A stretch of DNA of 5,687 bases from Clostridiales bacterium (lineage in GTDB: Bacteria > Bacillota > Peptococcia > Peptococcales > Peptococcaceae). Position 1 is the stretch's first letter; each line of letters starts with the position of its first letter. The notes beneath the pieces are model-generated. The model was not told the origin of the DNA. It saw only the letters and a program-made list of their open reading frames with translations, and did not search any database. Shown in pieces: positions 4,791-5,687 of the stretch. Location: positions 1-5,687 of the forward strand of contig QAKL01000137.1 of assembly GCA_003343815.1 (NCBI GenBank). Direction: 5' to 3'. The translations under genes and the position numbers were made by a program.

Positions 4791-5687
4791 TTAGTCAACG
4801 GTAACGGTATCCATGTAAGTGAATTTGCCATCTTTGACAGTTTTCAAGATAGCTTCGGTTTTGTTGGCATCGCCGTTTTCGTCAAAGGAAATAGTGCCGG
4901 TGCAGCCGTCAAAGGTTAATGCCGCTAAAGCGTCTCTGACTGCAGGACCGTCGGTAGTACCGGCAGCTTCGATAGCTTTGATAGCGGCTAAGTAAGCATC
5001 ATAGCCTAAAGCAGTAACTGCAGCCGGAGAATCATCATATTTCTCGGCATAAGCTTCTAAGAATTTGGTGGTTTCGTCGTTTAATTTAGCGTTTTCATCA
5101 AAGAAAGTGGAGAATACGCAGCCCTCGACATCAGCGCCGCCGACATCAATTAACGGCTGAGTTTCCCAAGTATCACCGCCTAAAAAGATGATGTCTTCAT
5201 AGCCTAATTGACGAGCCTGCTGCATGAGCAAAGCACACTCGGTGTAGTTGCCGGGAGCAAAGATGATGTCCGGGTTAGCTTTCATGACGTTGTTTAACTG
5301 AGCGGTGAAATCCTGGTCGCCGGTGTTGTAGGAAGCCTCGGCTACGATGGCGTTTTCATCGCCGGTTAAGGATTTAAAGGACTCTTTGAAGAAGTTAGCC
5401 AAGCCTACAGAGTAGTCATTGGATACTTCGGTTAAAACAGCTGCTTTTTTAGCGCCGCAGTTTTTGTAAGCATAGTTTGCCATAACTTTTCCTTGGAAAG
5501 GATCGATAAAGCAAACACGGAAATAATAGTCATTGCCGGCAGTTACCTGGACATTGGTGCAGGAGCAGCCGATAGCCGGGGTTTCGGAATTTTTGAAGCT
5601 GTCACCGGCTGCGATAGAGAAGCTGGAGCCCCAGCTGCCTAAAACTACATCAACTTTTTCTTGCTCGACTAAGCGGGCAGCAGCAGT
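4791..5687 (-). CDS. Branched-chain amino-acid ABC transporter substrate-binding protein (LivJ/LivK-like), 5' end outside window
   Basis: The extracytoplasmic receptor that captures the amino acid and delivers it to LivH-LivM. The 298 visible residues have no stop up to the window edge, so the signal peptide and about 80 N-terminal residues are missing. An internal ATG at 5483 is not the start, since family sequence continues upstream of it. Numbered from the edge: 'VDVVLGSWGSSFSIAAG' (12-28) with the serine cluster expected at the ligand site, 'TAGNDYYFRVCFIDPFQG' (49-66) at the lobe crossover, 'EVSNDYSVGLA' (87-97) with the usual ligand-facing Tyr, 'GGDTWE', and a C-terminal 'FDGCTGTISFDENGDANK' typical of type I periplasmic-binding folds. 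Leucine, isoleucine or valine is the likely ligand, but this family also binds other amino acids and the specificity cannot be read. Seven cysteines are visible. Its position directly before livHMGF fixes its role. Confidence 0.94.
   Translation of the reverse strand, partial: TAAARLVEQEKVDVVLGSWGSSFSIAAGDSFKNSETPAIGCSCTNVQVTAGNDYYFRVCFIDPFQGKVMANYAYKNCGAKKAAVLTEVSNDYSVGLANFFKESFKSLTGDENAIVAEASYNTGDQDFTAQLNNVMKANPDIIFAPGNYTECALLMQQARQLGYEDIIFLGGDTWETQPLIDVGGADVEGCVFSTFFDENAKLNDETTKFLEAYAEKYDDSPAAVTALGYDAYLAAIKAIEAAGTTDGPAVRDALAALTFDGCTGTISFDENGDANKTEAILKTVKDGKFTYMDTVTVD

Noticed and set aside
4791..5483. A complete 230-residue protein starting at the ATG at 5483.
   Set aside because: The same frame continues without a stop to the window edge and encodes recognisable binding-protein sequence, so this ATG is internal.
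1..5687. A search for a novel defence system, mobile element, CRISPR array, tRNA/rRNA or riboswitch.
   Set aside because: No repeat arrays, transposase or integrase motifs, RNA-gene folds or unexplained long intergenic region are visible. Any leader regulating the LIV operon would be upstream of the binding-protein gene, outside the window.

Overview
The window is a well-ordered stretch of bacterial chromosome. It holds most of a branched-chain amino-acid type (LIV/HAAT) ABC transporter operon on the minus strand, plus three unrelated housekeeping-type genes. Strong AGGAGG-like ribosome binding sites, tight gene overlaps, moderate GC by eye and the closest family resemblances I recognise (a YdbC-like PC4 protein and Firmicutes-style LivM and LivJ sequences) suggest an anaerobic Firmicute. 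A Negativicutes member such as a Phascolarctobacterium or Acidaminococcus relative is possible, but that is a guess from memory and was not tested.

Layout from left to right: (1) the C-terminal end of a tyrosine-protein-phosphatase-family protein on the plus strand, followed within a few bases by a small PC4/YdbC-family single-stranded-DNA-binding protein. (2) A perfect A/T-flanked hairpin at 489-523 that can terminate transcription from both sides. (3) A convergent DUF1697 gene on the minus strand with its own recognisable promoter. (4) A terminator hairpin that ends the transporter operon and whose T-rich tail coincides with the -35 box of the DUF1697 promoter. (5) The operon itself, read right to left: substrate-binding protein (livJ/livK-like, 5' end outside the window), an intercistronic hairpin, then livH, livM, livG and livF joined by overlapping stop and start codons. 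There is no gene-free stretch over 300 bases; the gaps are 61, about 127 and 87 bases and all three contain hairpins.

How it works together: the extracytoplasmic binding protein captures an amino acid (probably leucine, isoleucine or valine) and delivers it to the LivH-LivM membrane channel, which is driven by the LivG-LivF ATPase pair. The hairpin directly after the binding-protein gene probably trims transcription so that the binding protein is made in excess over the membrane parts. The motifs of LivG and LivF predict one consensus and one degenerate ATP site in the heterodimer.

I looked for an undescribed system, mobile element, CRISPR array or RNA gene and saw none. The points worth a second look are regulatory architecture and small sequence peculiarities of otherwise familiar genes.
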